NCBI RefSeq assembly: GCF_027107535.1
Contig: NZ_CP114283.1
Coordinates: 8,122,001-8,186,000, forward strand
Direction: 5' to 3'
DNA length: 64,000 nucleotides
Source of the DNA: Streptomyces aurantiacus
Lineage (GTDB): Bacteria > Actinomycetota > Actinomycetes > Streptomycetales > Streptomycetaceae
This document shows, in pieces, positions 29,665 through 37,181 of this stretch (positions within the stretch are counted from its first letter, which is position 1; every line of letters starts with the position of its first letter). The notes under the pieces were generated by a model. It made no database searches and was not told the origin of the DNA. It saw only the letters and a program-made list of their open reading frames with translations. The translations under genes and the position numbers were made by a program.

Positions 29665-30002
29665 CCCTTCTTGAACGGCCGGTAGCGGAACCGCACCTTC
29701 CCGAGGATCAGGTCCTCGGGCACGGTCCCGTAGTCGGTGCTGTCGCCGCCCGCGAAGGAGTTGTCGCCGAGGACCCACCAGCCGCCCTCGCGCCGCTCGG
29801 CCGCGCGCTTGACGACCAGCAGGTCCTGCTGGAACGGATGGCGCAGCACGACGACGTCACCGGGCCTGACCCTGGCGCCGTACTGCACGACGAGGAGGTC
29901 CCCGTGATGCAGCGTGGGCACCATGGACGGCCCCGTCACCTCGGCGGTCCCGAAAGGCAGGACGGCCCTCCCGCGCTCGGTCTCCTGCGACAGCTCCGGC
30001 AT
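29568..30002 (-). CDS. sodX: Nickel superoxide dismutase maturation protease SodX
   Basis: A 144-aa signal-peptidase-like (S24/S26 LexA-type) protease that cleaves the SodN propeptide so the mature N-terminus can bind nickel. The Ser in VTGPSMVPTLHHGD (catalytic Ser box) and the Lys in LLVVKRAAERREGG form the dyad; GDNSFAGGDSTDYGTV is the conserved S26-type box. No membrane segment, consistent with cytoplasmic processing. Divergent from sodN across a 144-bp promoter region, the arrangement known in other Streptomyces. Its end overlaps the CGNR gene by 97 bp. Confidence 0.92.
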   Translation of the reverse strand: MPELSQETERGRAVLPFGTAEVTGPSMVPTLHHGDLLVVQYGARVRPGDVVVLRHPFQQDLLVVKRAAERREGGWWVLGDNSFAGGDSTDYGTVPEDLILGKVRFRYRPFKKGQRSPFAVARWALSTARPVLSGRSASRRLRAR

Positions 30003-30146
30003 CCCGGCACCTCCCCGGTCCTATCCTCCACGAGTCCCAGTCTCACCCTGGACTTTTGTCCTAAGCCCATGGGGGCACTCGCGAAAACCCGTCACTCACG
30101 GAGTAATGTCCCACCTGAGAAGACGATCACGAGGAAGGACAGCTCA

Positions 30147-30542
30147 ATGCTCTCCCGCCTGTTTGCCCCCAAGGTCAAGGTCAGCGCCCACTGCGACCTG
30201 CCCTGCGGTGTGTACGACCCCGCCCAGGCCCGCATCGAGGCCGAGTCGGTGAAGGCCGTCCAGGAAAAGATGGCCGCCAACGACGACGCGCACTTCCAGG
30301 CCCGCGCCACCGTCATCAAGGAGCAGCGCGCCGAGCTCGCCAAGCACCATGTCTCGGTGCTCTGGAGCGACTACTTCAAGCCCCCGCACTTCGAGAAGTA
30401 CCCGGAGCTGCACCAGCTGGTCAACGACGCCCTCAAGGCCCTTTCGGCCGCGAAGGGTTCGACCGACCCCGCCACGGGCCAGAAGGCGCTGGACTACATC
30501 GCCCAGATCGACAAGATCTTCTGGGAGACCAAGAAGGCCTGA
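30147..30542 (+). CDS. sodN: Nickel-containing superoxide dismutase precursor
   Basis: A 131-aa precursor of the hexameric Ni-superoxide dismutase that converts superoxide to oxygen and peroxide. The 14-residue propeptide ends VKVSA; the mature enzyme (117 aa) starts HCDLPCGVYDPAQAR, the nickel hook in which His15, Cys16 and Cys20 bind nickel. The rest is a four-helix bundle. The ATG at 30147 has GAGGAAGGACAG upstream. Nickel induction and inverse control with sodF through the regulator Nur are known for S. coelicolor. The 3'-UTR ends in a strong terminator (30629-30668). Confidence 0.97.
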   Translation: MLSRLFAPKVKVSAHCDLPCGVYDPAQARIEAESVKAVQEKMAANDDAHFQARATVIKEQRAELAKHHVSVLWSDYFKPPHFEKYPELHQLVNDALKALSAAKGSTDPATGQKALDYIAQIDKIFWETKKA

Positions 30543-30668
30543 CCCAGGGCAGGTTGTCGGCCCCGGGGCCGGCCGCCGGCCCGCCATGACCGGCGGGCGG
30601 TGCACCCTCGCAGGTCAGCGGGCATTCCCGGAAGGGGCCCGGCCGGAGTTCCGGCCGGGCCCCTTCCG
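30543..30668 (+). ncRNA. sodN 3'-UTR, possible s-SodF-type small RNA
   Basis: In S. coelicolor, a small RNA (s-SodF) processed from the sodN 3'-UTR pairs with sodF mRNA and lowers FeSOD. The corresponding region is present here and ends in a clear terminator, but the sodF target lies outside the window, so pairing cannot be checked. Annotated by position and family knowledge only. Confidence 0.45.
30629..30668 (+). terminator. sodN terminator
   Basis: Perfect 19-bp stem (30629-30647 with 30650-30668), one of the strongest hairpins in the window. About 87 bp after the sodN stop codon. Confidence 0.9.
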
Positions 30669-30837
30669 TGTCCCGCCCCGGCCGGTCCGCCGGCACCGGC
30701 GCCCGGGGCGGCTTCCGTGGGCACCCGTTGGGCGAATGACCGTCGAAAGAGGTCGCCGTCGTCATAGTTTCGAAAGCAACGAGTACCGACTCGACCGGAC
30801 GAAGCGACAGACGACGAACAGACGACGAACGACTTCT

Positions 30838-31446
30838 CGTCCGCGGGCGTCGTCCTGGCCGGCGCCCCGGGCGACGGTCCGACGTCCGCCGGATCCGACG
30901 CCCACGCCCGCGGTCTGGAGCGCGACGGCGTCGACCGGGACGAGGGGCCGTCCCGGGACTGCGTACGCTCCGGCCGGCCCCTGGAGGGCGTCCTCCTCGA
31001 CCATCCCGACGCGCGGACGAGCCGGCCCCGCTTCACCCACCGGGCCCTCGAACTGGGATTCCACTCGGTGACGGCCGTCCCGTTACGGCTGAGGGACCAG
31101 GTCGTCGGCGCCCTCACCCTCTTCCTCGACCGGGCCGGCACACCGGCCGACGGACGGCTCGCGGGCTGGGTCACGCCCTCGCGGACTTCGCCGCCATCGG
31201 CATCCTGCAACGGCGGGCGCTGCACCGGCAGACGCTGCTCGCCGAGCAGTTGAGACCGCGCTGCAGTCCCGCGTCCTCATCGAGCAGGCCAAGGGCGCCC
31301 TCGCCCAGCGGCGGCGGATCAGCGTGGACGAGGCCTTCGTCCTGCTGCGCGGCCGCGCCCGCTCCCAGCGGCGCCGCCTCCCGGCCGTGGCCCAGGAGGT
31401 CCTGGACGGCACCACCGACCTGTCGTCGGCGGAGCCCGCCGAGTGA
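30838..31446 (+). pseudogene. Decayed GAF-ANTAR regulator (two frameshifts)
   Basis: Three reading frames together rebuild a GAF-ANTAR antitermination regulator: a GAF part with EGPSRDCVRSGRPL and SVTAVPLRLRDQVVGALTLF (to about 31165), then, after a frame change, GHALADFAAIGILQRRALHR (about 31167-31248), and after a second change near 31247, an ANTAR-like end with LQSRVLIEQAKGALAQ and VDEAFVLLRGRAR, stopping at 31446. The N-terminal part is degenerate and no plausible start is seen. No intact open frame spans it. ANTAR proteins bind nascent RNA to prevent termination; this copy is probably dead. Confidence 0.8.
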
Positions 31447-31686
31447 CGTGCGCGAGGACGCGAAGGGCCGTCCCGAGAGGGCACCGGAGCAGTCTCTCCC
31501 GCGAGGACGCGCGACCGTCGGCCCCCGCGCTCCGGGTCGCGGACCGGCGGGGTTCGTCCGGCGGCGGCCGCGATCGGGTGCGGCGGAGGTGTCGGACCGG
31601 TCCCCGCCGAGCTCACGACACCGTGCCCGCGGGCCGGCCGCACTGCGGGCAGGGGCTCTGTCAGTGGGCCGTGGGATGCTGAGGAC

Positions 31687-32100
31687 ATGACCCCGGAGGA
31701 TTTGGTCCGGCTGCGCAAGGCCCGCGACCGGATGGACCGCGAGTACGCCGAGCCGCTGGACGTGCCCATGCTCGCGCGCACCGCGCTGATGTCTCCGGGC
31801 CACTTCCAGCGCAGCTTCCGGGCGGCCTTCGGCGAGACTCCGTACAGCTATCTCATGACCCGCCGCATCGAGCGCGCGAAGGCGCTGCTCCGGCGCGGCG
31901 ACCTGAGCGTCACGGAGGTCTGCTTCGCGGTGGGATGTACGTCGCTCGGTTCGTTCAGTTCCCGCTTCACGGAGCTGGTCGGAGAGTCGCCGAGCGCGTA
32001 CCGGGCGCGGTCGCACGAGCCGGGGGCGGCGATCCCGGCGTGCGTGGCGAAGACGTACACGCGGCCGGTGCGCGGTGCCGCGGTGAAGCCCTTAGCGTGA
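31687..32100 (+). CDS. Short AraC-family regulator (DNA-binding domain only)
   Basis: 137 aa made almost entirely of the AraC/XylS double helix-turn-helix: LARTALMSPGHFQRSFRAAFGETP (first HTH) and LSVTEVCFAVGCTSLGSFSSRF followed by GESPSAYR (second HTH and signature). The usual N-terminal ligand domain is absent. The ATG at 31687 follows GAGGAC. It ends 4 bp before the VOC gene, so the two form an operon and the regulator probably controls it (inference). Confidence 0.88.
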   Translation: MTPEDLVRLRKARDRMDREYAEPLDVPMLARTALMSPGHFQRSFRAAFGETPYSYLMTRRIERAKALLRRGDLSVTEVCFAVGCTSLGSFSSRFTELVGESPSAYRARSHEPGAAIPACVAKTYTRPVRGAAVKPLA

Positions 32101-32104
32101 GGCC

Positions 32105-32515
32105 ATGGACCTCAAAATCTCGCAGTGCTTCATCTCGGTCGACGACCACGACCTGGCGCTCGCCTTCTACCGCGACGTGCTGGGCCTGGAGGTCCGTAAC
32201 GACGTCGGTTTCGAGGGCATGCGCTGGGTCACCGTGGGTCCTCCGCTGCAGCCGGACGTGGAGATCGTCCTGGAGCCGCCCCTGGCCGATCCGAACGCTC
32301 CGGAGGCCGACCGGCGGGCCGTGACCGAGCTGCTGGCCAAGGGGATGCTCCGGGGTGTCATCTTCACCACGGAGGACTGCGACGCGACGTACGAGCGCCT
32401 GCTCGCCGCGCATGCCGACGTCCTCCAGGAGCCGACGGACCAGCCGTACGGGGTCCGCGACTGCGCGGTCCGCGACCCTGCGGGCAATCTGCTGCGCTTC
32501 ACGCAGCGCAAGTAG
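32105..32515 (+). CDS. VOC-family (glyoxalase-like) protein
   Basis: A 136-aa vicinal-oxygen-chelate protein with two beta-alpha-beta-beta-beta modules: ISQCFISVDDHDLALAFYRDVLGLEV in the first, RGVIFTTEDCDATYERLLA and QPYGVRDCAVRDPAGNLLRF in the second. The family includes glyoxalases, dioxygenases and antibiotic-binding proteins; the PAGNLLRF ending is typical. Probable metal ligand positions are only partly preserved, so a specific reaction is not assigned. In an operon with the AraC regulator. Confidence 0.88.
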   Translation: MDLKISQCFISVDDHDLALAFYRDVLGLEVRNDVGFEGMRWVTVGPPLQPDVEIVLEPPLADPNAPEADRRAVTELLAKGMLRGVIFTTEDCDATYERLLAAHADVLQEPTDQPYGVRDCAVRDPAGNLLRFTQRK

Positions 32516-32602
32516 GGCGAGCGGGCCGGACGGGATCGGGGCGAAAGCCCGGGTCACCGTGAGCGGGCCGGAGGACGGCGCAGGCCCGGGCGTGGTCCCG
32601 CG

Positions 32603-33853
32603 TCACGGCCTCAGTCGGGCGGCGCGGACCCGCAGGTAGTTCCGTTCCGGGAGGCTGAGGGTCTTGCCGGCCGCCGACTCGTAGGCGGCGCGGGCGGCTT
32701 CGGTGTCCCCGGCGCGCTCCAGGAGGTGCGCGCGGACCGCGTCGAGCCGGTGGCCCGACGCCAGCTCCGCTTCCAGAGGTGCCAGTTCGGCGAGCCCGGC
32801 CGTCGGCCCGTGGACCATCGCGACGGCCACCGCCCGGTTGAGCCGTTCGACCGGGCCGGGCACGAACCGCACGAGGATGTCGTAGAGGCCGAGGATCTCC
32901 CGCCAGTCGGTGCTGTCGGGCGAGGCCGCCTCGTCATGGACGGCGGCGATGGCGGCTCTCAGCTGGTAGGGCCCGGGCTGCCGTTGGGTCAGGGCGTACG
33001 TCACCAGTGCCACGCCCTCCTCGATCGCCGCCTTGTCCCACAGGCCCCGGTCCTGTTCGTCGAGAGGGACCAGTTCGCCGTGCGGGCCGGTGCGCGCGGC
33101 CCGGCGGGCGTCGGTGAGGAGCATCAGCGCGAGCAGACCGGTCACCTCGTGCGCGCCGGGCAGCAGCCGGTGCGTCGTCCGGGTCAGCCGGATGGCCTCG
33201 CCCGCGAGTTCGGCCCGCTGGAGCGTCGCCCCGGACGTGGCCGTGTACCCCTCGTTGAAGATCAGGTACAGGACGTGCAGGACGGCGGGCAGCCGCTCCT
33301 CCCAGTTCTCGGGGCGCCCGAAGCCCGCGCCCTTCACCTTCTGCTTGGCCCGGCTGATCCGCTGCGCCATCGTCGCCTCGGGCACGAGATGGGCGCGGGC
33401 GATCTCGGCGGTGGTGAGACCACCCACGGCCCGCAGCGTGAGCGCGATCCGCGCGGCGGGGGCGAGATCGGGGTGGCAGCAGAGGAAGAGCAGGCTGAGC
33501 GTGTCGTCCTCGGACGGTGCGCGGTCCGCCCCGGGCGGCGGTGCTGTGAACGCGTCGCGCGGGGTGAGCGCCGCCGCCCGTTCCTCCCGCAGCCGGCGGG
33601 CCTCCTCGCTGCGCAGCACGTCGGTGAGCCGCCGCGAGGCGACCCTGATCAGCCAGCCGCGCGGATTGTCGGGAGTTCCGTCCTCGGGCCACTGCCCGGC
33701 CGCCGCGAGCAGCGCCTCCTGTACGGCGTCCTCGGCGGCGTCGAAATGCCCGTACCGCCGTACGAGCGCGCCGAGGACCTGCGGCGCGTGTCGGCGCAGC
33801 AGGCCCTCGATCTCGTCCGTACGTCCCGACGGGCGCCGTGGGGGACGGCTCAC
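32603..33853 (-). CDS. ECF42-group RNA polymerase sigma factor
   Basis: A 416-aa extracytoplasmic-function sigma factor with a ~200-residue C-terminal extension. Sigma-2 region: RRYGHFDAAEDAVQEALLAA; sigma-4 region: LTLRAVGGLTTAEIARAHLVPEATMAQRISRAK. The extension, LYLIFNEGYTATSG onward, with GPVERLNRAVAVAMVHGPTAGL, is the TPR-like ECF42 extension known to be needed for activity. The GTG at 33853 overlaps the stop of the YCII gene by 4 bp (GTGA). ECF42 factors are usually encoded with YCII/DGPF proteins rather than with an anti-sigma factor, as here. Confidence 0.92.
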   Translation of the reverse strand: MSRPPRRPSGRTDEIEGLLRRHAPQVLGALVRRYGHFDAAEDAVQEALLAAAGQWPEDGTPDNPRGWLIRVASRRLTDVLRSEEARRLREERAAALTPRDAFTAPPPGADRAPSEDDTLSLLFLCCHPDLAPAARIALTLRAVGGLTTAEIARAHLVPEATMAQRISRAKQKVKGAGFGRPENWEERLPAVLHVLYLIFNEGYTATSGATLQRAELAGEAIRLTRTTHRLLPGAHEVTGLLALMLLTDARRAARTGPHGELVPLDEQDRGLWDKAAIEEGVALVTYALTQRQPGPYQLRAAIAAVHDEAASPDSTDWREILGLYDILVRFVPGPVERLNRAVAVAMVHGPTAGLAELAPLEAELASGHRLDAVRAHLLERAGDTEAARAAYESAAGKTLSLPERNYLRVRAARLRP

Positions 33854-34266
33854 ACGTCCCCGCCGCCGCCGTCGAGGATGGGCCGGATGACCACCGGGTA
33901 GCCCGTCGTGCCCTCGGGGACGGGGCACTCCAGGACGCGCGCGGCGATCTCCGTGACCCGCTCCAGGCTCGCGCAGTCCAGGACCCAGTAGCCGGCGAGC
34001 ACCTCCTTGGTCTCGCCGTAGGGCCCGTCGGTGATCACGGGCTTCCCGTCCGGGCCCCGCTCGACGAACCGGGACCGGGCCGGCTCTGCGAGGCCGTTGC
34101 CGTCGACCATCTCGCCCGTCTCGGCGAGGTCGTTGTTGATCGCGCCCATGTGCGCGTACATGGCCTGGATGTCCTGCTCGGTCCAGGCGGGCGCCCCGGC
34201 GGAGGCCTTGCCGCTCTGCGCCTCGTAGTCCGCCTGCGTGCCCTGAATCATCACCAGGTACTTCAT
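33850..34266 (-). CDS. YCII/DGPF-domain protein, partner of ECF42
   Basis: A 138-aa YCII-related protein with the family-marking DGPYGETKEVLAGYW motif (DGPF-like, about residues 78-93) and a ferredoxin-like fold. MKYLVMIQGTQADYE is the first strand. Encoded directly upstream of and coupled to the ECF42 sigma factor, the standard ECF42 pairing; in S. venezuelae such proteins are ECF42 targets (known). Biochemical function unknown. Confidence 0.9.
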   Translation of the reverse strand: MKYLVMIQGTQADYEAQSGKASAGAPAWTEQDIQAMYAHMGAINNDLAETGEMVDGNGLAEPARSRFVERGPDGKPVITDGPYGETKEVLAGYWVLDCASLERVTEIAARVLECPVPEGTTGYPVVIRPILDGGGGDV

Positions 34267-34467
34267 GAGTCCGCTCCTTCGGTTCGGTCCGCCCGTGGCG
34301 GGCGGCTTTCACAGGGGACGTCGGAGCGCGACCGCGGTTCTCTACACACTGGTGGAGAAATCTTTCCGCGACTTCTCGCGGGCACGTCGGCGGCCTTCAC
34401 CCGTCGGTCCTCGACGCCTGCCGGCGGGCACGCCGACGGCTCCGCGGGCCTGTTCGAAGGGGGCCGT

Positions 34468-34725
34468 TCAGGAGTCCCGTTCCGTGCCTGCCCCGCGTTC
34501 CTCGGGAGGCGGGCCCGGCTCCGCCATGAGCACGGGCTCCGCCTCGGAGGCCGTCAGGGCGGGCTCCGCCTCGGGCTCCTCGCCCTCCTCGTACCTCCCG
34601 CACCGAGAGTTGCGGCAGGAGCCGGGGCCCCACAGGGGCACGAAGACACCCAGCGTCTTGTGCCGACGCACGACCGTGTCGACGGACTGCTTGCAGACCG
34701 GACAGACGTACTCATCACTGGCCAT
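34468..34725 (-). CDS. Small putative zinc-ribbon protein
   Basis: About 85 aa. N-terminal CPVC (about residues 8-11) and a later SCRNSRC (about 36-42) form a plausible four-Cys zinc ribbon; the C-terminal half is acidic and disordered. The ATG at 34725 (or GTG at 34731) starts MASDEYVCPVCKQSVD. No strong ribosome binding site; function unknown. Confidence 0.65.
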   Translation of the reverse strand: MASDEYVCPVCKQSVDTVVRRHKTLGVFVPLWGPGSCRNSRCGRYEEGEEPEAEPALTASEAEPVLMAEPGPPPEERGAGTERDS

Positions 34726-34780
34726 GCCCACAGGATATTGCGGGAGGAGTCGGGCCGACAGGCGAGCGACAGCCCCGGAA

Positions 34781-35365
34781 TCAGCGGTTCCTGCTGTACG
34801 CCCGCACGGTCGCCCCGTTCTTGAACGTGCGCACCTCGCCCAGCGTGAACTCCCCGGCCGCGGACCCGGAGCCGAACATCGGCATGCCGGTACCCAGCAC
34901 GACGGGGTACGTCTTGACGACGAGCTCGTCGATCTCGTCGATCAGCTCGCCCGCGATCCGGGAGCCGCCGCACAGGTAGATGCCGAGGTGGCCGTCCTCC
35001 GCCTTGAGCTCGCGGACCTTGCCGACCAGATCGTCGGCGATGATCTCGACGTGCGGGTCGGGCGACTCCCCGAGGGTGCGCGAGGCGACGTACTCCCGCA
35101 GGTGGGCATAGGGACTGGTGACGTCGATCTCCAGCGCGAGGTCGTAGCTCCGGCGGCCCTGGACGATCGTGTCGAACTTCTGGTTGGGCAGGTCGTCGAT
35201 GCCCGTCGCCCGGCGGACATGGGAGGGCAGCGTCTCCGGGTACTCGGCCTTCAGGAACCCGAAGACCTCCTCGTCCACGAAGGAGTGCATCGCCGTCGCG
35301 TCGCCGCTCGGGTCGCCGATGAAGCCGTCGATCGAGCAGGCGATGAAATATGTGAGCTTTCGCAA
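34781..35365 (-). CDS. Dihydrofolate-reductase/RibD-C-fold protein
   Basis: A 194-aa reductase-fold protein. LTYFIACSIDGFIGDPSGD is the N-terminal DHFR/RibD signature, and GIYLCGGSRIAGELIDEIDELVV and YPVVLGTGMPMF match the NADPH-binding and C-terminal strands. The family reduces deazaflavin-, pterin- or riboflavin-pathway substrates; the reaction here is unknown. The TTG at 35365 is chosen because a GGAAAGAGA ribosome binding site lies 7 nt upstream. A plausible promoter (TTGCGA-N18-TATGAA, 35431 to 35402 on the minus strand) precedes it. Confidence 0.82.
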   Translation of the reverse strand: MRKLTYFIACSIDGFIGDPSGDATAMHSFVDEEVFGFLKAEYPETLPSHVRRATGIDDLPNQKFDTIVQGRRSYDLALEIDVTSPYAHLREYVASRTLGESPDPHVEIIADDLVGKVRELKAEDGHLGIYLCGGSRIAGELIDEIDELVVKTYPVVLGTGMPMFGSGSAAGEFTLGEVRTFKNGATVRAYSRNR

Positions 35366-35816
35366 GCCGGTCTCTTTCCGTAAGCCGTATGAACCACTCC
35401 CTTCATAGTGCTTCAGTTGTAGTGGTCGCAAGGCGATTCCCGAGGATTCACGGCCCCGGGACGCAAGTGGGAGACGGGGCTCCGGACGGCGGCCGGCTCG
35501 CAGTGCCGAGCCGACCCGCAGTACCGAGCCGGACCGCTCGACGTCGATGGGAAGGTACTGGCCCACGAAAGGCCACGAAGGACTCACGGGCCGAGCTTCC
35601 GCGACCGCGGGCCGTCCGCTAATGACAGCCGTGCGGACCCCGCTCCCTTGACGAGCAGGGTCCCCTTCAGGGGCACCGGGGCTCGGGGAAACGGGGATCT
35701 GGGAAACGACCCTCCGGTCGGGGGCAGAAATCGGCGCTCGGGGAACAACTGCACAACCAGCCCCTACGGACCGGCACGCCACCCATGCACCTCGGTCCCC
35801 GAGCGGCTTACGGCCC
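35366..35816. other. Intergenic region with promoter and diverged dispersed repeat
   Basis: 451 bp without a supportable gene. Contains the minus-strand promoter of the reductase gene (35402-35431) and, further right, GGGGAA-rich sequence that includes a diverged copy (copy 4) of the dispersed repeat with core at 35740-35762. Confidence 0.6.
35735..35767 (+). repeat. Dispersed intergenic repeat, copy 4 (diverged)
   Basis: GGGGAACAACTGCACAACCA followed by GCC matches the repeat core with a 3-base insertion and G-to-A changes. Located downstream of the acetyltransferase gene stop. Confidence 0.5.
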
Positions 35817-36425
35817 TCACTCGGGGAGCGGCTCGCTCAGCGGCTCACGCCACATCGGCCACATCGCCGGCCCCGCCGGCAGGTCGACCGTACTGCCCGT
35901 GAAGACGAAGCCGAGCCGCCCGTAGAGATCACGGCTCCGGGCACTGCTCGCCTCCAGGTACGCGGACAGGCCCTCGCCGTCGCACCGCTCGAGCACGTGC
36001 TGGATGAGCGCGGTGCCGAGTCCCTCGCCCTGCCGGCCCGGCCTGACGGCGATCATCCACAGGTACTCGTGGGCGGCGCCGGCCGGATGCGCCTCGGCGG
36101 TCAGCCGGCCGATCAGTTCGACCCGTTCGTTACCGGGATCGACGGCCTCACGCAGCTGGGCCGGCCCGTCCTCGTCCTCCTTGTCGGCCTCCGCAGGCAT
36201 CGAGAGCCAGAGCGCGCAGGCGGAGCCGTCCTCGGTGACGTCCACGTACCCGGCGTCGAGCACGATGTCGAGGAAGGCCCTCATCAGCAACGGATGGGTA
36301 CGCCGGCGGTGGTCCGCGTCGGGAAAGACCCAGCCGCTCACCGGGTCGTCCTGGAAGGCTTCGTCGAGGAGCCGGGTCACGGCCTCCCGGTCGCCCTCGC
36401 CCGCTCTTCGGATCGCCACTCCCAT
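35817..36425 (-). CDS. GNAT-family N-acetyltransferase
   Basis: A 202-aa acetyltransferase. MGVAIRRAGEGDREAVTRLL is a typical GNAT start; motif A is LWMIAVRPGRQGEGLGTALI (about 125-145) with the QGEGLG acetyl-CoA loop; motif B is LEASSARSRDLYGRLGFVFTG. The substrate is unknown. ATG at 36425. Confidence 0.85.
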   Translation of the reverse strand: MGVAIRRAGEGDREAVTRLLDEAFQDDPVSGWVFPDADHRRRTHPLLMRAFLDIVLDAGYVDVTEDGSACALWLSMPAEADKEDEDGPAQLREAVDPGNERVELIGRLTAEAHPAGAAHEYLWMIAVRPGRQGEGLGTALIQHVLERCDGEGLSAYLEASSARSRDLYGRLGFVFTGSTVDLPAGPAMWPMWREPLSEPLPE

Positions 36426-36499
36426 GTCCCGCCCCTTCGCCTCAACTGCCCCTGCCCATTCGGCCGTTGCAGCCTAGGCGATCACACCTGACACAAGGG

Positions 36500-36540
36500 C
36501 GGCGGGCCCCGCGCACCGTGGGGATGCGCGGGGCCCGCCG
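36500..36540. terminator. Strong hairpin terminator
   Basis: Perfect 16-bp stem (36500-36515 with 36525-36540) around a 9-nt loop. It lies 75 bp upstream of the acetyltransferase start, so it probably ends transcription coming leftward from the polyprenyl synthase side and insulates the acetyltransferase. Confidence 0.75.
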
Positions 36541-36762
36541 CAACCGGAACCCCCTCCGCCCCGCCGCTTCGTCAGGTACCGCGCGACGTACGGTGTTCCG
36601 GCGTCCAGGACGCGGTACGGCCACGAGAGCCGCACCGCTCGGGAGACTCGACGCAGGCGGGACACAAGGCGGTCCGCGCCCGCACCCGGACCGGCGCGGC
36701 ATGCCACACGACCGGACGGCACCGCGCCGGGCACATGTCCGGTCCGGCACAGCGCTCCACCG

Positions 36763-36920
36763 GTCCGGGCCGGTGCCTCGCCGGTCCGGGCCGTGCTTGG
36801 CCTGTACGGGGCCGGTGCCGACGGATCCGGCCCGGCGCATGGCCGATCTGGTCCGGGCCGGTGCCTGCCCGCCCGGGCTGGTGCCTGCCGGTCCGGACTG
36901 GTGCCTGCCGGTCCGGGCCG
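36763..36920. repeat. Degenerate 20-21-bp minisatellite
   Basis: About eight imperfect units of the type CCGGTCCGGGCCGGTGCCTG, each varying by a few bases. Entirely intergenic. Confidence 0.75.
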
Positions 36921-37181
36921 CTCTCGTCCCCGGCGTCGTACGGCTTGGGCTGCCGCGTCCTCGCGGGCACCGCACGACGTCGCCCCCCCCGACCGCTCTC
37001 ACCGCTGTACAGGCCCCACCCCTTCGCTCACCCTGCGCACGCTCCACCTCTCACCGCGCGAACGGCGCCGGTCCCCCGTCACCGCTCGCGACTCCGTCCT
37101 TCGCCCGTCGCTCCGCTCCGGCGCCCCTCCTCACGTGCTCCTCACGCATCTCGCCTCCTCCTCACGCCCTGCGCCGCGCGC

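Larger units (their letters stand above)
36426..37181. other. 756-bp non-coding region with terminator and minisatellite
   Basis: No convincing gene: open frames in all directions are low-complexity Arg/Pro/Gly sequence without ribosome binding sites. It holds a strong hairpin at 36500-36540, a 20-21-bp minisatellite at about 36763-36920, and then C/T-rich sequence up to the end of the polyprenyl synthase gene. Confidence 0.65.
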
